A stretch of DNA of 64,000 nucleotides, from positions 5,134,794-5,198,793 of the forward strand of contig JAQFVV010000063.1 of NCBI GenBank assembly GCA_028023455.1. Direction: 5' to 3'. This document shows, piece by piece, positions 25,920 through 39,409 of the stretch (the first letter of the stretch is position 1; every line of letters starts with the position of its first letter). Position numbers and translations under genes: made by a program. A model generated the notes under the pieces. The model ran no database searches, was not told where the DNA came from, and saw nothing but the letters and a program-made list of their open reading frames with translations. This stretch comes from Epiperipatus broadwayi (taxonomy: Eukaryota > Onychophora > Udeonychophora > Euonychophora > Peripatidae).

Positions 25920-28640
25920 ATATTATGGCTGCTGCCCATATTTGTGATGGAAGGATGCTGCACCTTTCTCCTGGTGGAGGGTGTGAGTGTTTGTGATGGC
26001 TGAATGCCATATTAAAAAGTCACACTTTTTAACAATATAAAAAGTATAATTTTTTTATACAAAAATAATAAACACATTATAATACTAAATAATAAAAGAT
26101 AGTTGATGCTTTTTAGTATGAAATTCTGCTGTCACAAACACCCTCCCCCACTTACACTGGAGAAAGATATGGTTTTCCACCATTGCAAACATGGGAAGCA
26201 GATCTAATTTGTAAATAACTAGATCAGGTTTCTGAGAGGCATTGGATATAACAGGGGCAGTGTATCTGATTATCTTTTTACTAGGGCTAGGGGAGAGGGA
26301 CAACTTATCAGGAAGATCAAACCCACTATCAGCAGCAAGGCTATCAGCACTGGAATAGAATTCAGCTAGATTGTACTTAGATTTGCAGCTATGGTTCTTC
26401 CTCTTACACCAGGGAGAGTGGAAGGGCCAATGAAGCCCATTTCTGGGTCACTGATACAGGCCATAGAAAAGACATCCTCCTTGACCAGAGAAGAGACATC
26501 AGCAGGTTGATATCAGCCATCATCTTGACCTACTCAATAGATGAGAAGCTTTTGGAAAATTGCTGAGCACTGGGGCTCTAATCTGCATCAAAGCAGGAAT
26601 CATCTTACTCAGGTTCATGCTCTTGTTGATCAGCAACTTTGTTATATTTGTAATTAGAAAATGGGCATGTCAGCACAAGGTTGGGACAAGGGCAATCTAT
26701 TCTTATAAGCACATTTATGGTATTTATGGCACATATCTCCACATTGAACACATATGCGGTCTTCACATTCCTTCATGATGTGTTATCTTTGTTGAAAATG
26801 AAAACATTAGGGAGGGACACCATGATTGATGATTATAAAGGGGGAGTCATGACATTCAATCAATCCTGGGATAGAAAATGGAGAAATGCCCTTGGCAAGG
26901 ATGATTTTGAATATTGCCACATTAGTGAACACTTGGCTTTCAGCATGAGGTTCAAGCTTATAATCAAAGGAGATGATTTTTCCATAGGGACCCATAATCT
27001 TCTGTAGGATCAATTCTATCAAAATCAACTCTGCAGTTCTGCATTGTCCATTCAAATAGAGAGGATGATTTGTGTCTATGGTGACTAGGTAACAATTAGC
27101 CAGGGATTGTACAATGACATAACATTTATTCGGATGGAATAGGATCTTATATATAGATCCTCAAAGATTGTGTTCTTTGAATAAGACATATAGTGATTTG
27201 ACAGTTAAATTAAATAAGTGAAGGTCATTATCAATAGTTGAAAAAATGACTGCATTATCATTATTGTAATTTTGAAAGGTTTTATGGAGGACAGCAGGAA
27301 TAGGTCTATTGAATTATTCATTTAATAAAAGCATAAATAGTAGGATCTCAATGAAATTTGTGAATAGTTCTGGGTGGTGTTGATTTCTAAAGTATCCAGT
27401 TTAGCAACTGAGTTTTCTCTATCAATAATTAGTATAACATTATTGAAGGGGTCAGGATTAGGTATGTCATGTAGGTTTTCAGAGGTAAATGATTTAGACA
27501 AAATGGTTGAGTTAGCAATCATAGCTGCCTTCTCAGCTTAAGATAATGATTTTGAAGGTGATTGGTAGATTTTATGATTGGGAGCAACATTTAATGAAGA
27601 GAAAGTCTTTGAATTTCTTATCTAAGTTGATTGTTTTATTTGGATGTTGATACTCAAGGTCATTCTAATTGCTTGTAGCAAGTGATTTAGATATTGTGTG
27701 TTTACTTTTCTTGAAATAGTTTGGTGGTTTGAACTTAGGTCTGCAGCTTAGAGAAAAAAAGTCAGACCCCAATTCCATTCTGGTATAGACCTGAGAATAT
27801 AATGGATTTGCTTGTGAGATGTAGTGAGGATTATTAATTGTAAGTCAGGTGAATAGCCAGAATTTGCTGTAATGGAGGTCTGATGGCTCAAATTTTGAAT
27901 CATATTAATTGAAGATGTTGATTTAGTCTTTATGGATGAGTTATCCATCACTATGGGTTTTTTAATCACATCTAGAACTGTAGTTTTGGGGTTGGAAACA
28001 TCCAGAGAAGATTCCTATATGTTTTACATATTTACGTTAAAATCAGGGTTTTCTTTCATAGACAGTGAATCAGAATTAATAATGTAACTTTCTTTTTCTT
28101 GCTTGGAATACTCAGTTCATATAGTGTTCATAGTGCAATTTTTAGGACTTTAGGGCATCAGAAAGTCATTTACTGGCATGGAGACATTTCCATTAGAAAT
28201 ATTTTTTTATTACAAAAATTTCGGGGGTGTAATGACGCTACTGTTTTATCAGTTTCCCCTTATTACTTTCTATTGGAACATCCAAAAAATCTGATTGTTT
28301 CACTAAGTTGTGTCTTGGGTCTAAATCTATATTGTTCATTTTTAAATTTGAGTTTGAATTATGTATTTGACTAATTTTTGGCTGAAAAGTTTTGCCACAT
28401 TTTGGAACTTTTGGTAGAACCTGATCACATCGTAACTTTAGTGTTTGATCAGACCCTGCAGTAGAACTTATTTGTAACAAAGGGAATCTACTTGGTTTTT
28501 CCACAAGTTTTAAGATTTGGCTATTCATACCTATATTTAAATTAAGATTGGTTTGAGAACTGGATTTAACTTTGATTTTGGGCAGTTGTAAGTTCATGTT
28601 ATTATTTTTCTCTTTTGGACCATTTTTTTCTTTAAAGATT
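25920..28640 (-). pseudogene. LINE ORF1-like (nucleic-acid-binding gag) relic
   Basis: Read right to left, this less AT-rich block reads as a decayed ORF1 of a LINE. A Ser/Asn/Gln/Lys-rich N-terminal part lies at 28238-28597 (begins MNLQLPKIKVKSSSQ). A middle part, readable in one frame from about 27300 to 26807 with one stop, contains segments resembling tandem RRM-like folds (NRPIPAVLHKTFQNY, then AELILIELILQKI). A CCHC zinc knuckle, CVQCGDMCHKYHKC (C-x2-C-x4-H-x4-C), follows at 26711-26752 after a frameshift. A Pro/Ser-rich tail reaches about 25930. ORF1 proteins of this type coat LINE RNA. I find no ORF2 downstream, so this is a fragment or a non-autonomous derivative. The family is unassigned. 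Confidence 0.6.
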
Positions 28641-28714
28641 TAGCAGGAATGGACTTTGTAAGCAGTTTTTCTTTAAAATTATTTACATAAATAGGTCACT
28701 TTTTAAACACCAGT

Positions 28715-28821
28715 ATTTTTTTCCATATGTCATAGCATTGGCCAGGAAGCAAAAACCCATCTGCAAACATCTACTTGCTTGCAAAGTGACCGTGATGACC
28801 TCTTGGCTAACAATGCTTGAC
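28715..28821 (-). mobile_element. Diverged tRNA-derived SINE
   Basis: Minus-strand relative of the SINE at 20064, with the shared landmark CATAGCATTGGCCAGG (reverse of CCTGGCCAATGCTATG), degraded boxes, and the 5' end near GTCAAGCATTGTTAGCC. It is older than the other copies judging by its mismatches. Confidence 0.7.
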
Positions 28822-30844
28822 ATAAAACACCCATATTTTAAATGTAATCTACACAATTTTAGTTATTTTAATCCAGTTTCACAATTCAATCATTTGTTTC
28901 TCCTTTAAATTGACTAACAAAAACATTCAAAGTAAAATATTTTATAGATATTCTTTTAATGCCAGATTTAATTATCTGAAGTGTATGCTTTATTAATAAC
29001 TTGTTTAGGTATATGTGTTTTTGTTTTAAAATGTTATGTCAATATTATCAGAACAATCTCTGTGACAGTGAATATTGTTCAGGGACTTTACACACATTTG
29101 AATAGTAAAGAATCAGGTTAAGATTCAAATCACGATTTTTTAGCTTCAAATATGTCACTTTGCCATTATGCTAAACAATACATAAGAATATTTAAGAGTC
29201 ATAACTTGATTTAAACATGTCTTGATTTTATCACTTCCTATTAAAATTAAGTTTCAGACAATAATTTTACTTATAAATATTAAAATTTTAACAATTCTAT
29301 TAGTTTCTTTATTATTCAACTTAAATTTAAGTCAATTTAATAATTTAATTGTTTAAAAAAAATCTTTAGGGTTTTTAACTTATTTTAAAATCACATATTG
29401 CATTCAACTTATTTTTACCACAAATAATATATTTGACCTATTTGTTTTAAAATTTAATAATGCACAAATAATGATGTGTATTTGATTTTATCTTTAAATT
29501 TACATTTGCAATCGCAAACTCCTACCCTATTACAAACAGACCTTATACTAAGCATAAATAAAAAAATACAATACATTTTTTTTAAAAAAAGATTACGTTT
29601 AAACATTAGATAAGAATTTTAAAATTGCCAAGTTTATAAAAAATAAAGTTCAGGTTGGATCAGGAGAAAGTCTATAGTTCATATTTAAAGAAAAATAAAG
29701 TTCGGAGATTTTAAATTGAAGAAAGTTTATATTTCATTTTATCATTTATAATTTATATTTTCCTTTCTCCGTGCTCATTCCTTCGCGATGAAGATTTGAA
29801 TTTATGCAAGGGCCATTTCTTGTGGACGATGACGCTTTATGAAGATTTACAATGATTTCTGAAGATGGTACCAGTGGTTTTATCCTGGGATCCGTGGAGA
29901 TGAAAGCTGCCTTCGGCCGGCCGGACATAAGGAAGCGCAATTACACTGACTACATTTTTGGTAACAGCGACAATAACTTTTTTTTAAACTTTTCAGCAAT
30001 GACAAACGAATTCAAAATTCTAATCTTCTAATAAATTATTTCTTTTGAGTTTTTCCTTTTATAGTCCTGAAGCATCTTCTCTAAGAATGTGCAGACCCAT
30101 CTAACATATTCAGTAGGTTTTCCTCTGTGGTCTGTATACATATCTTGGGCGGAAAAAGCAAGTCTTTTGTTTCTATTTCTCGACTCTTATCTATTTTGTA
30201 ATAATCTTTTTAATGGTCATTTTGCCCTACGGATCTGTTTGTAATTTTATTTTTAAGATTAAAAGATTTTTTATTATATTTATTTAAGATTAGAATCTTT
30301 GCTTCAATTCTAAAAAAAATTTAAAACTTATTTTATTTCAATATTTAAATGAATCTTATTAATAAATTAATAATTCATTATTTGGTCTGTGTTTTTAAAT
30401 CAGTATTAGATATTTATAAAAAAAATTAAGTACTAAAATTTAAATGTAACTTATATATATCCCGTTACAATATATATATAAAGTTTTCATAAAATATTAC
30501 ATAAAAACGGACAAAACAATTAATAAGTATTAAATTTCTAGTAGTATTTATTATTTCTTTAAAAAAACAAACAAACTTTATAATACATTTTAAGAGTAAT
30601 TAGAAACATTTTTTTCTGTATATCAGCGTTGCTAAAAGCTCTTACAAGATTGTTAATCACACACATGTGTTTACTTGATTTTTTTTTTTTGCTAAAGTAC
30701 TTACAATTTAAGATTTTAATCTTACTACAGTCAGAAAAATCAATATTTTAGCAGAAGTCAAACCCATTAGTTCAAATCATTGAAAAAAACTTTTTAAAAA
30801 CATATTTAAATGTTATTAAAATAATTATTGATAAATAGTATTGA
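28822..30844. other. AT-rich DNA with one less AT-rich patch
   Basis: Mostly featureless. A patch at about 29745-30031 is markedly richer in G+C. On the plus strand it holds a small frame starting at ATG 29852 after an in-frame stop (begins MISEDGTSGFILGSVEMKA) and ending at TAA 30029-30031. A GTAACA donor-like site falls at 29961, within the frame. The minus strand is also open here for 64 codons. It could be a host first exon or part of an unknown element; I cannot decide. Confidence 0.3.
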
Positions 30845-31990
30845 TCTTCAAAAAAAGGTGATAAGGAAGAAAATAGAAATTACAGACCTATCATTTTTCT
30901 ATCAGTCCTATACAAAACAATTACAACCAATTTACAGTGAACATTGGATTTAACCAATAAAAAAAACTGAATTTAGAATTGGTTTTAGAACAAAGGGTCA
31001 CAATCAAATATTGAGAAAGGTTATAAACAAAAAACAATTAATATGAATTGCCATTATGCTTTGGATTTGTAGATTTAAAAAAGGCATTTGGTTCTATAAG
31101 TATTTCCTCAGTGATTGAAGGTTTAAATCATCAAAATATAACTTCAGAATGATTAGATTACATGGTGACACAACAAAAGATTAACAGTGAGAGAAATAAA
31201 GGATAGTACCATATCTCCAACAGCTTTTACAGCAGTTTGATAAAATATATTTTCTGAATTAAAATGGAAAGCTAAGAGAATGCAAATAAATGGAGTTTGT
31301 TTAAATCATTTAGATTTTGCAAGTGATGTGGTTGTTTCAAAAATTGTGCTTCAGAATTTAATAATGCTAAAGTTTTCAGTTGAAAATAAGATGAAAAAAA
31401 TAAAGAGATGATAATTATGAATTAGAAGAAGCTAACATATATAAATACCTTAGTCAAAATTATTAATACATATAGAAATATAATATAAATTATTGTAAAT
31501 ATATAAAATGTGACAATGAGAATAGAAAAATTCAAAAAATAATAAACACTAATATTATTTTGCCAAGAACTTTCGATACTGTGTACCTGACACAGAGTAA
31601 CATATTGGAACTGAATGATTCGTATTCCAGTAAATTCTCAGTGGAACATTAAAGTTATGCCAATTGATAACATTATTTGACTTAGCAATAAACCAAGCCT
31701 CTTTCAACTTTCTCCTTTTCTCATTCGATTCATTGCAAACAGTACTGATATTTTGAGGATAAAACCCATGCCCACAAATATTTTCATATAACTCAATATT
31801 AAAAGGAAATATGCCTATGTACTTGAAAATGAAATACTTTTATAGATGTTCTTTATCAAGTTTTACTCATGGTATCTGAGTTTTGGATACTTATCACAAG
31901 AGCAATTCAGAGACTTCAGAGAACTCTATGTAGTATAGAGAGATGTATGAGTATGTTAGAAATAAACATAAAATATGTAGATGTGAGACC
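30845..31990 (+). mobile_element. Decayed RTE-type LINE fragment
   Basis: Same family as 51.88-54.06 kb, covering only the RT and the start of the C-terminal region. Readable motifs are KKGDKEENRNYRPI near 30853, GFVDLKKAFGSISI near 31061 (motif A, with D retained in FVD), LDFASDVVV near 31310 (the FADD box mutated to FASD), and NMPMYLK near 31806. Stops and frameshifts are many. A PLE endonuclease fragment interrupts it at about 31556-31795. Confidence 0.75.
31556..31795 (-). mobile_element. PLE endonuclease C-terminal fragment nested in RTE
   Basis: Read on the minus strand it gives IELYENICGHGFYPQN, then NESNEKRRKLKEAWFI and a tail VINWHNFNVPL. The R-R-x-K-E-A-x-x-I helix is the end of a PLE GIY-YIG endonuclease. 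LINE sequence stops before it and resumes after it (TAATATT on the left, AATATT on the right). Confidence 0.6.
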
Positions 31991-34721
31991 AAGTTCATGT
32001 TCAAATGCTATTATTATAAATAGAAATTGATCATTAATCTTAAATTTAGTAATAAGTTATTTCATAAGTATAAGTTGATTATAATAATAGTGGAAGAAAT
32101 CCAACGATCATAAGATTATTTAATTTTAGTCTAGTGTATAAATATTTACATTAATATCAATTGTTAATGGTATAGTTCAGCAAATAGCTGATCTTTCATG
32201 AAACCAAAGTATATATGGTGATGGTCTTTTAAACTAAGATCATTGATATCTTATCATATATAAACAGGGTTAAAGTGTACATTTTTTAATTATGGATAAT
32301 TATCTGAGCTGCTGAAGAGATGTATCTGAGACTAGTTTTGATCATTGTTCATTATAATTAAATTTTTTAGAATCTGGCAATCAGTCAATATTTAAATACT
32401 ATGAGTTTATTTCTAGATAAAAAAGAGTGATTAGTATTTTATAACATTTTCTCATACTTTAATAACTATTTAATTTAGATAATTATAACTTAATTATGTT
32501 TCTAATATTACTTTACTTTCATCCATGTTTATATATATATATTGTAACGATCCGGAGAATTAATCTTAGCTTAATCTGCACTACAAGGCGCCATCTAGGC
32601 ATTTGAACCTAGAAAAATTTATAAAGTAGGCAGATACGTAAGTCAAAAAAAAATTTTTTTTTTTTTTTTTTTAAATTTTGATTCCAGTCGTTAGCCCAAG
32701 TCACTAGCTCAAGGAGTAGCAGAGATTTAGTAATATAATATCTTATCTAATTATATTTCAATATTAAAAATAAATAAAATAAGCTACTGCCAGTAATTAA
32801 CATACAAAAATTTATTTACGCACATATATATATAAAATTTAACATTATTAGGTTAGTATGATTATTTTAGATTTTAATTTAATTTTATAATTTAAATTTA
32901 CATTTTAATTTTTATCATATTATAATTTTACATTTTAATTAAGTTCACACAGATGGATTTATGAAAGTTTGTTTTATAATGTTGAGTATAGATTGGTTAC
33001 ATAGATTACACGTTTAAAAACATTTCAAAGTAAACATAAACGATCAAAATACAAAATCATTGATACCATCAATTGCATAGGGAATACAAGAAACCCAATG
33101 GTGTTCATCATAAGACACCGCATTAACACCAATAACTTAAAAGACATCTGAATAAATACATCTTAGATACTCACCGTAAGCTATCAGTATTTACCGAATG
33201 TCTATATATTTTGATCACCTATGAAAACCAAAAACATAATTAACCGGTAACGAACCCATGCAAGCGTCTATACCCAACTTAAATTTAATGCAATTTTATT
33301 TATGGGTGTCGAGTATGAATGGACTACACAGATTTGCATTTGAAGATAAAACATTCTATCCCCATTTAACCTTAGGCTAAATATTCGCAGTCAACCTGGC
33401 GTCAACCCATCTGATACATCAATGTATTTCAATGTAATACAAATACGGCAACACAAAATAGGTTAAGATAAGACATTGACTCTATCAGATAGGAATATTA
33501 CATCTATCTAACAATAAGAACAATAAAAAAAACTCCATAGAAATGGACTGTGGTCATTTTGCCGACTTACGATCGCATTCACTAGGCAAGAGGAAGTGCG
33601 CGGCATATACAAGCAATTCTGCCCATAGCGAATCTCAAATTACATCTACTAACTACATCAACATATCCAATTCATTGATCCAATTCAACCACAAAACAAA
33701 TAACCTAAGATTACCCTCCCCTAATATAACTTTACAAATCTATATAGCCATTCACGCCTGACTAAAGTTTAACATTTATGTAATTTACTCTAACAAAAAA
33801 CAAAAATCATAATAGAAATTTAAAAGAACAAAAAAAAATAAATGGAAATGATTTTAAATAAAAAAAAATACATCAAATGACATCATTAATATTAATTTAT
33901 GTTGGTCAGATAGGATTCTATTTGTATTATTTAAATACGGAAAGTTTTTAACTTAATGTTCATTAATTATAAAGTTCTTACGGTTTTAACATGTCTGTAG
34001 TTTTATCCATTGCTTGCCATGAACGTGAATTCCCACACCATCCTAAAGAGATTGGTTGAGTTAGCCATTGTTTTTTTATTTATCCGGAGATCTTTTAGTT
34101 TAGTTGGTCCTCAATGTATACAACGATAGTTCATTTCTTTTTTTTCTTAGCCTGAACTAAAGGGATTGAAGAGTGTGTCTTTTCAATCCCTTCTCCTTCG
34201 ACTCTGCACTAACACATATCTGTACTCTCGTAATAACTAATTCCTCCTTTTATTTTCAAACCTTTTCTTTTATAATAATTTTGTGGATTAACTCAACATT
34301 ACGTCATGATGGTGAAAACCTTTTCATTGAGGTCCGATTTCCTGATAGATTTCTTTCATTTGCTAAAAGTTTCTATTGTTTTCCTATCTGACTGATGCTT
34401 ATACATTTAAATGCCCAAGGCTAGTTTACTAATTAAAATAATCATTTCCTTTTTACAAAAGATTAATTAATTTGTTTTCAAACTTACATATATATATATA
34501 TATTTATCTCTAAATCTTTTCTGAAAATTTAGTTTTAAACTACTCTTTTTTTAATAAAGTTTTATTTTAATAATTATTTATCTGTGCAATTTTATATATA
34601 TGTGAGTTTAAGATGATTTTTTAATTTTCAGTTTTTAATTCTTAAGAAAGAAATTTTTATTGGCGAACTTTTTTTTTATGTTTACTAATAAAAAATAATG
34701 TAATGTACGTATGTGCCCGTT

Positions 34722-34723
<2 letters not shown>
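31991..34723. other. AT-rich DNA, nothing firmly recognised
   Basis: A short plus-strand frame at 33543-33761 (MDCGHFADLRSHSLGK and on) has no recognisable domain. A TATATATATTGTAACG boundary occurs near 32530-32549 and resembles the CCGTTACAATATATA motif seen elsewhere in the window. Confidence 0.5.
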
Positions 34724-34765
<42 letters not shown>

Positions 34766-34769
34766 ATAT

Positions 34770-34801
<32 letters not shown>
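34724..34801. repeat. Interrupted (TA)n microsatellite
   Basis: Two TA blocks separated by AGATATACAAA. The left edge is CCCGTTACAATATA and the right edge is the inverse ATATTGTAA, so the tract is framed by an inverted TTACAA motif. Confidence 0.85.
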
Positions 34802-34804
<3 letters not shown>

Positions 34805-37800
34805 AATCTTTATTTCTTATTGTGGAACTGCAGGTTAAGTTTTGTAGTAGTATATGAAAAAAAGTACATAGTTTATTTTACATATAATAAAAGTTATTGC
34901 AATAATGATGATCATAGCATATCTGTGATTTATTTAATCATGTTATAGTTGCTAGTATAAGATGTTAGTAACTTAAAACAGCTTTATATAAGTGTATTTC
35001 AATAATTTTTAAACTTATTTGTAATATTATAAGTACCTAATCATAAATTATTGTTTATTTAAAGCATAAATTAGTTTTACACATGTCAGATCAGTAAAGT
35101 TAAAATATCTTAAACTTAATTGTTGCATCTTTTATTGCATCAAAAAATCATATTAATATAGGTTTAAAATTTGGACATGTCTTAAATATTTAAGCTAGTT
35201 TTAAATAAATTGTGTTATTTAATTTTAGTATTGATGCTAATCCATTTGCAGTTTATTTAAAAGTACAATTATAAATGCTAATATGGTAGTGTTATCATCT
35301 GGTTATTATTTAAGAAAATCTTAAAAGTTTTTCTAATTAAGAATCTTGCCACCTTTTAAATGAATGTAATAGCTAAGTAATGTTTGCATGCATGAAATTT
35401 AGTAATTATTTAAAGTACTTCCTGGTTATAAAATTAATATTCCAAGTTAATTTAAATTATTAATATTTTAAATATATTTTTAAAAGGTATAATACAAATA
35501 ATGTTCTGTGATCTTATAAAAGAATATTTAAATAAATATTTTCATTATGTTTTGATATAATTTTTATTTTATTTAATAATGTAAAATCTCTACTGTAATA
35601 GTGATGTATCAATTAATTATTGTTTAGTCTAGTGCCTAGACAATTAGAATTAATTATAGTCTATTTTTAGAATTTCAACTCAGAAACTAAAGAGCTGTGA
35701 CCTTTTTATAAATCATATTTGTAAATTTCTATTACATGACTTATTCGATATATGTCTGGTTGCCAAATTGACACACACACCTTATTGTTTTTCAGTGTGT
35801 TCAGGTAGTAATTTTTTAACTATTATTAATTGCTCATTTTAATAAAATTATGCAATGCTAAAAATAATTATAACATAGCCTCTTTACTCTTCAAACTACT
35901 TAGTTTACACTATAAGAAATTGTTTTAAATAACATGTGTTCATTTCAGGAACTGACCTGTTGTCTTGAAAATTTATGGCAACAGTAGATTTCTATTGCAG
36001 GAATTATTACTATTACTGCATCATAAGAACTTTTGTTAATTTCAATTTATTTATTTTATTATATTCAAAGAATGCTAATTTTAAAGTTACTTCTGTGTTT
36101 GCATTTTTAAAAAAAAATGAAATGTTTGTTTCTCTAGTCATAAAAGTTGAATATATGACATATTCTTCTTACTATATTATAAACTATTTTCACAATAATA
36201 TAGATATTACTAAGCATTTACTTCTAATGATGCTGCATGTTGAATACTAATATGAAATAATTATTTTTTCTAGGACTAGAACTTAAGATATTATGCATGT
36301 GTATCTGTTCTAATGGATAGAATATAACCTTGAACAGTATTTCATACTTATTTAGTCTACATTTTTAGCAATATAAACTTTATCCTTGTTAAACATGCAT
36401 CCCTGTTGTTTAAAAGAATATTTATTATCAGTAAAGCATAAATATTATGTATAATTAAATCTGAAAAAAACCTGCCATTTGTTTTACTGAGTGTTTATTC
36501 TTTACAAAGGATAATTTGTGCTCTTCATAAGACCTTATTATAATTGTTTGCTCCAAGTTATTATAATTAAAATATATTTGATCTTCAAGAATACTGATTT
36601 TATAGTTCCTTACCAAGCTTTATTTAAAATATATTTGCTCTTTATTTAAATTCTTCATGATGCTTTGAATTATATTTTATAAAATGAAATATTGATATTA
36701 TTTATTCTATGTGTTATTAAAAATTTACAAGCTTATTATATTACTATTGAACATACCATTTAAACTATATGCCATGTTTATATTATTTTTATTATTTATT
36801 TAATATACATTCTTTACTTAGAATGGTTATCTGGTTTGTATCAGGGATTTAAATTTCTGCTTACTCCATATTTTAATTGCTGTTTATTTATTTAATGTTC
36901 AATACTGTCTGAATATCCTGAAAAGTTTTCAGTACATCCAAGAACTTTTATTTGACGGCATCTGGTGTAATGGTGGAAAACTAAAACTTAAGGACTATTT
37001 ATTTTATTTGGTAAAAGGGTATGAAATATTTAGTTTTAATAATTATTTTTACATGCATTCTATTCATTTTATTTTTGTCTGTATTATTTTATGTATAGGT
37101 TTAACATACATTTTCATGACAAGTTCTCAGAATATTGCCAGAGTAACAGAATTTTAAAGTGTATTAAACTTGTCCCTTTTTGGAGTTATTTAGAATATGA
37201 ATAAATATTTGGAAGAGTTTATGAAGTTGCTGTATATTTTTATTGTTGAAATTGTTTAGCCACAATTTTATATATTTAGCTATATTCACCATATTTTATT
37301 GGTTTAATACACCACTTATTTGTTATTATAGAAGATACTAGAGTTACCTGTATGTTATAGATTGTAGTATTATGCCAGTGAGTTCTATTGTATCTTTGTA
37401 ATATAAAGTATATAATGCTATATTTAGGCTACTTCCCTTTTTTATGGTTTATTCTCATATTTTATGACTAGAGACAAAATCCTAGTTTTTTATTGCCTTT
37501 TTGTGTAAGTGCTTCATTATGTTTATGCCATCATTTTATTTTGCCTTTGCTTTTTCAACCTCTTATTTGTATTTAGATGGTATATTTATTTAAAGTCATG
37601 TGTGATGCACAATTATGTCTTTATCTTGGCTTTTTGATATGTTTTGAAGGTGATGTGTTATGTCAACCATGCCTTCAGTTGTGCTCTTAGTAATTCAGAG
37701 TGATTTTGATGTCTAAAATCTTGTTGATGTGCCCAAATTGCATATCCATATGCTTTAAAATATGATTAAATATTTTTATTAAATTTATAATTGTTTATGT

Positions 37801-37910
37801 GGCTATAAAAATGTATACATCTTCTTCAGTATTCATCACTATCAAAGGATAGTAAGATTTTATCTTATTTAGAATTATTGAATAGAAAGTGAGTTTATTA
37901 TTATTTTTTT
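34802..37910. other. AT-rich DNA, nothing recognised
   Basis: Three kilobases with no recognisable coding, RNA or repeat feature. A 91-codon frame at 35975-36250 is Tyr/Phe/Ile/Asn-rich without a domain and is probably chance. Confidence 0.6.
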
Positions 37911-38000
37911 AAAGAGTCATAGCATTGGCCGAGACGCGAACCCGCAACCTGGATAACTGCCTGCAAGTGCAAGGCAGTCACGCTGACCTTTCGACAAAGT
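37911..38000 (-). mobile_element. tRNA-derived SINE
   Basis: The minus strand carries the tRNA-like head with CTGCCTTGCACTTGCAGG, a B-box-like GGTTGCGGGTTCGCGTC and the GGCCAATGCTATGAC tail. It is closest to the copy at 44353-44441. An AAAGTGAG octamer at 37886-37893 and 37996-38003 may be its short target duplication. Confidence 0.75.
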
Positions 38001-38566
38001 GAGAATATTACTGAATCTGTAAGAAATCACATTAAGAATTTGGGTTTACTGATTACTTTTATTAGAAATTTTAAATTGCAACCTATACTTTTAATTTTTT
38101 TCTGAGGAATTTTATAATTTGTAAAGTTTATTAAATAACTTAATATTTACTGTTTTATGTCATAATTGTCAATAAATATTATTTTAATTATTAACTTATG
38201 ATTTCTTATTTTTATCATCATCTGTATTCTCAGAAATCTAACATTATCACATATATCTTTACGTTATGCATTGAGAGTACAACAATACAAAAAAATCCAT
38301 GGAAAATATTATTTTATTTATCGTAAATTAAAATGATAAGATCGTTTTATTTCTGTATTAAAAAGTGATTTTATTTTATTCATCTTGAAGTAAAATTATA
38401 AGATCACTTTATTTTATTTATTTGTAATTACCATTATGAGATCACTTGATTCATTTTGAATATACAAGTTATGAGTGGAGTGAGTTTGACAATGGTAAAT
38501 AAAAATATAACAATTTACTATAAATAAATACTCTTTATATAAGAGAGATATATATGGGAGACAGTG

Positions 38567-38625
38567 AGTGACCTGGGGCCAACTGATGAGTGCTGGTTCA
38601 GCATGAAATGCGTCTTAAGGTCATT
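38567..38625 (+). ncRNA. Hammerhead ribozyme, array unit 1 (intact core)
   Basis: Core CUGAUGA (38583-38589) is followed by stem II GUGCUG/CAGCAU (six pairs, one G-U; loop GUU), GAAA (38605-38608), short stem III strand AUGCGU, and cleavage base C at 38614. Stem I has AA/UU next to the core and an outer helix AGUGACC/GGUCAUU of seven pairs (38567-38573 with 38619-38625), separated by an internal loop as in natural type I hammerheads. All core bases are present. Predicted cleavage is after 38614. Confidence 0.8.
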
Positions 38626-38993
38626 TGTTTTTTATTGTATTTTTATTTACATGAATTTTTAAAAAAAATGTGGAAGTATGGAGGTGGTTTAATATATCCA
38701 TAAAGATATTACACATGGGGGGAAAAAGGTGAATAATTCCATGTGTGTGTATGTTTAAAATTTTTAAAAAAATCATATATATATATATTAATCTTTAGCA
38801 GAGGTTTAAAGTTTATATCTGTGCTAGAGATAACCTCTAGTTTAGAAAACGATTAATAATAATCATTACTGTATTTATCTGAGGTGGATGCTATGAAAGT
38901 TGAGGGTGGAGAGAGTTTGACAATGGTAAATAAAAATGTAACAATTTACTATAGATAAATACTCTTCATATAATAGAGATATAGAGGGGAGAT

Positions 38994-39052
38994 AGTGACC
39001 TGGGCCAACTGATGAGTGCTGGTTCAGCATAAAATGCATCTTGGTGGTCATT
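38994..39052 (+). ncRNA. Hammerhead ribozyme, array unit 2 (core G12 lost)
   Basis: The best-paired stem I of the array: GCCAA/UUGGU next to the core plus AGUGACC/GGUCAUU outside, with only a UGG bulge. Stem II is GUGCUG/CAGCAU and stem III strand AUGCAU is a perfect palindrome. However, the conserved GAAA reads AAAA (39031-39034), losing the catalytic G12, so it should be inactive. It is the clearest evidence of the ancestral fold. Confidence 0.75.
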
Positions 39053-39409
39053 AGTCCTTTATTGTATCTTTATTTATATGCATTTAAAAAGAATGGAAAA
39101 CTATAAAGGTGGTTTAATATATCTATAAAGATATTACACATGGGAAAAAGAAAGGTGAATAACCCCATGTGTGCATATGTTTAAAATTAAAAAAAAAGAT
39201 ATATTAATCTTTAACAGGGGTTTAAAGTTTATATCTATGCTAGAGATAATGTCTAGTTTACAAAATGATTAGTAATAATTATTATTGTATTTATCTGAGG
39301 TGGATGTTGTCAAAGTTATGAGTGGAGTGAGTTTGACAATGGTAAATAAAAATATAACAATTTACTATAGATAAATACTCTTCATATAATAGAGATATAT
39401 ATGGGAGAT

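Noticed and set aside
34173-36250. Short Phe/Tyr/Ile-rich frames that look like membrane proteins
   Set aside because: Hydrophobic content follows from AT-rich codons; no start context or family resemblance.
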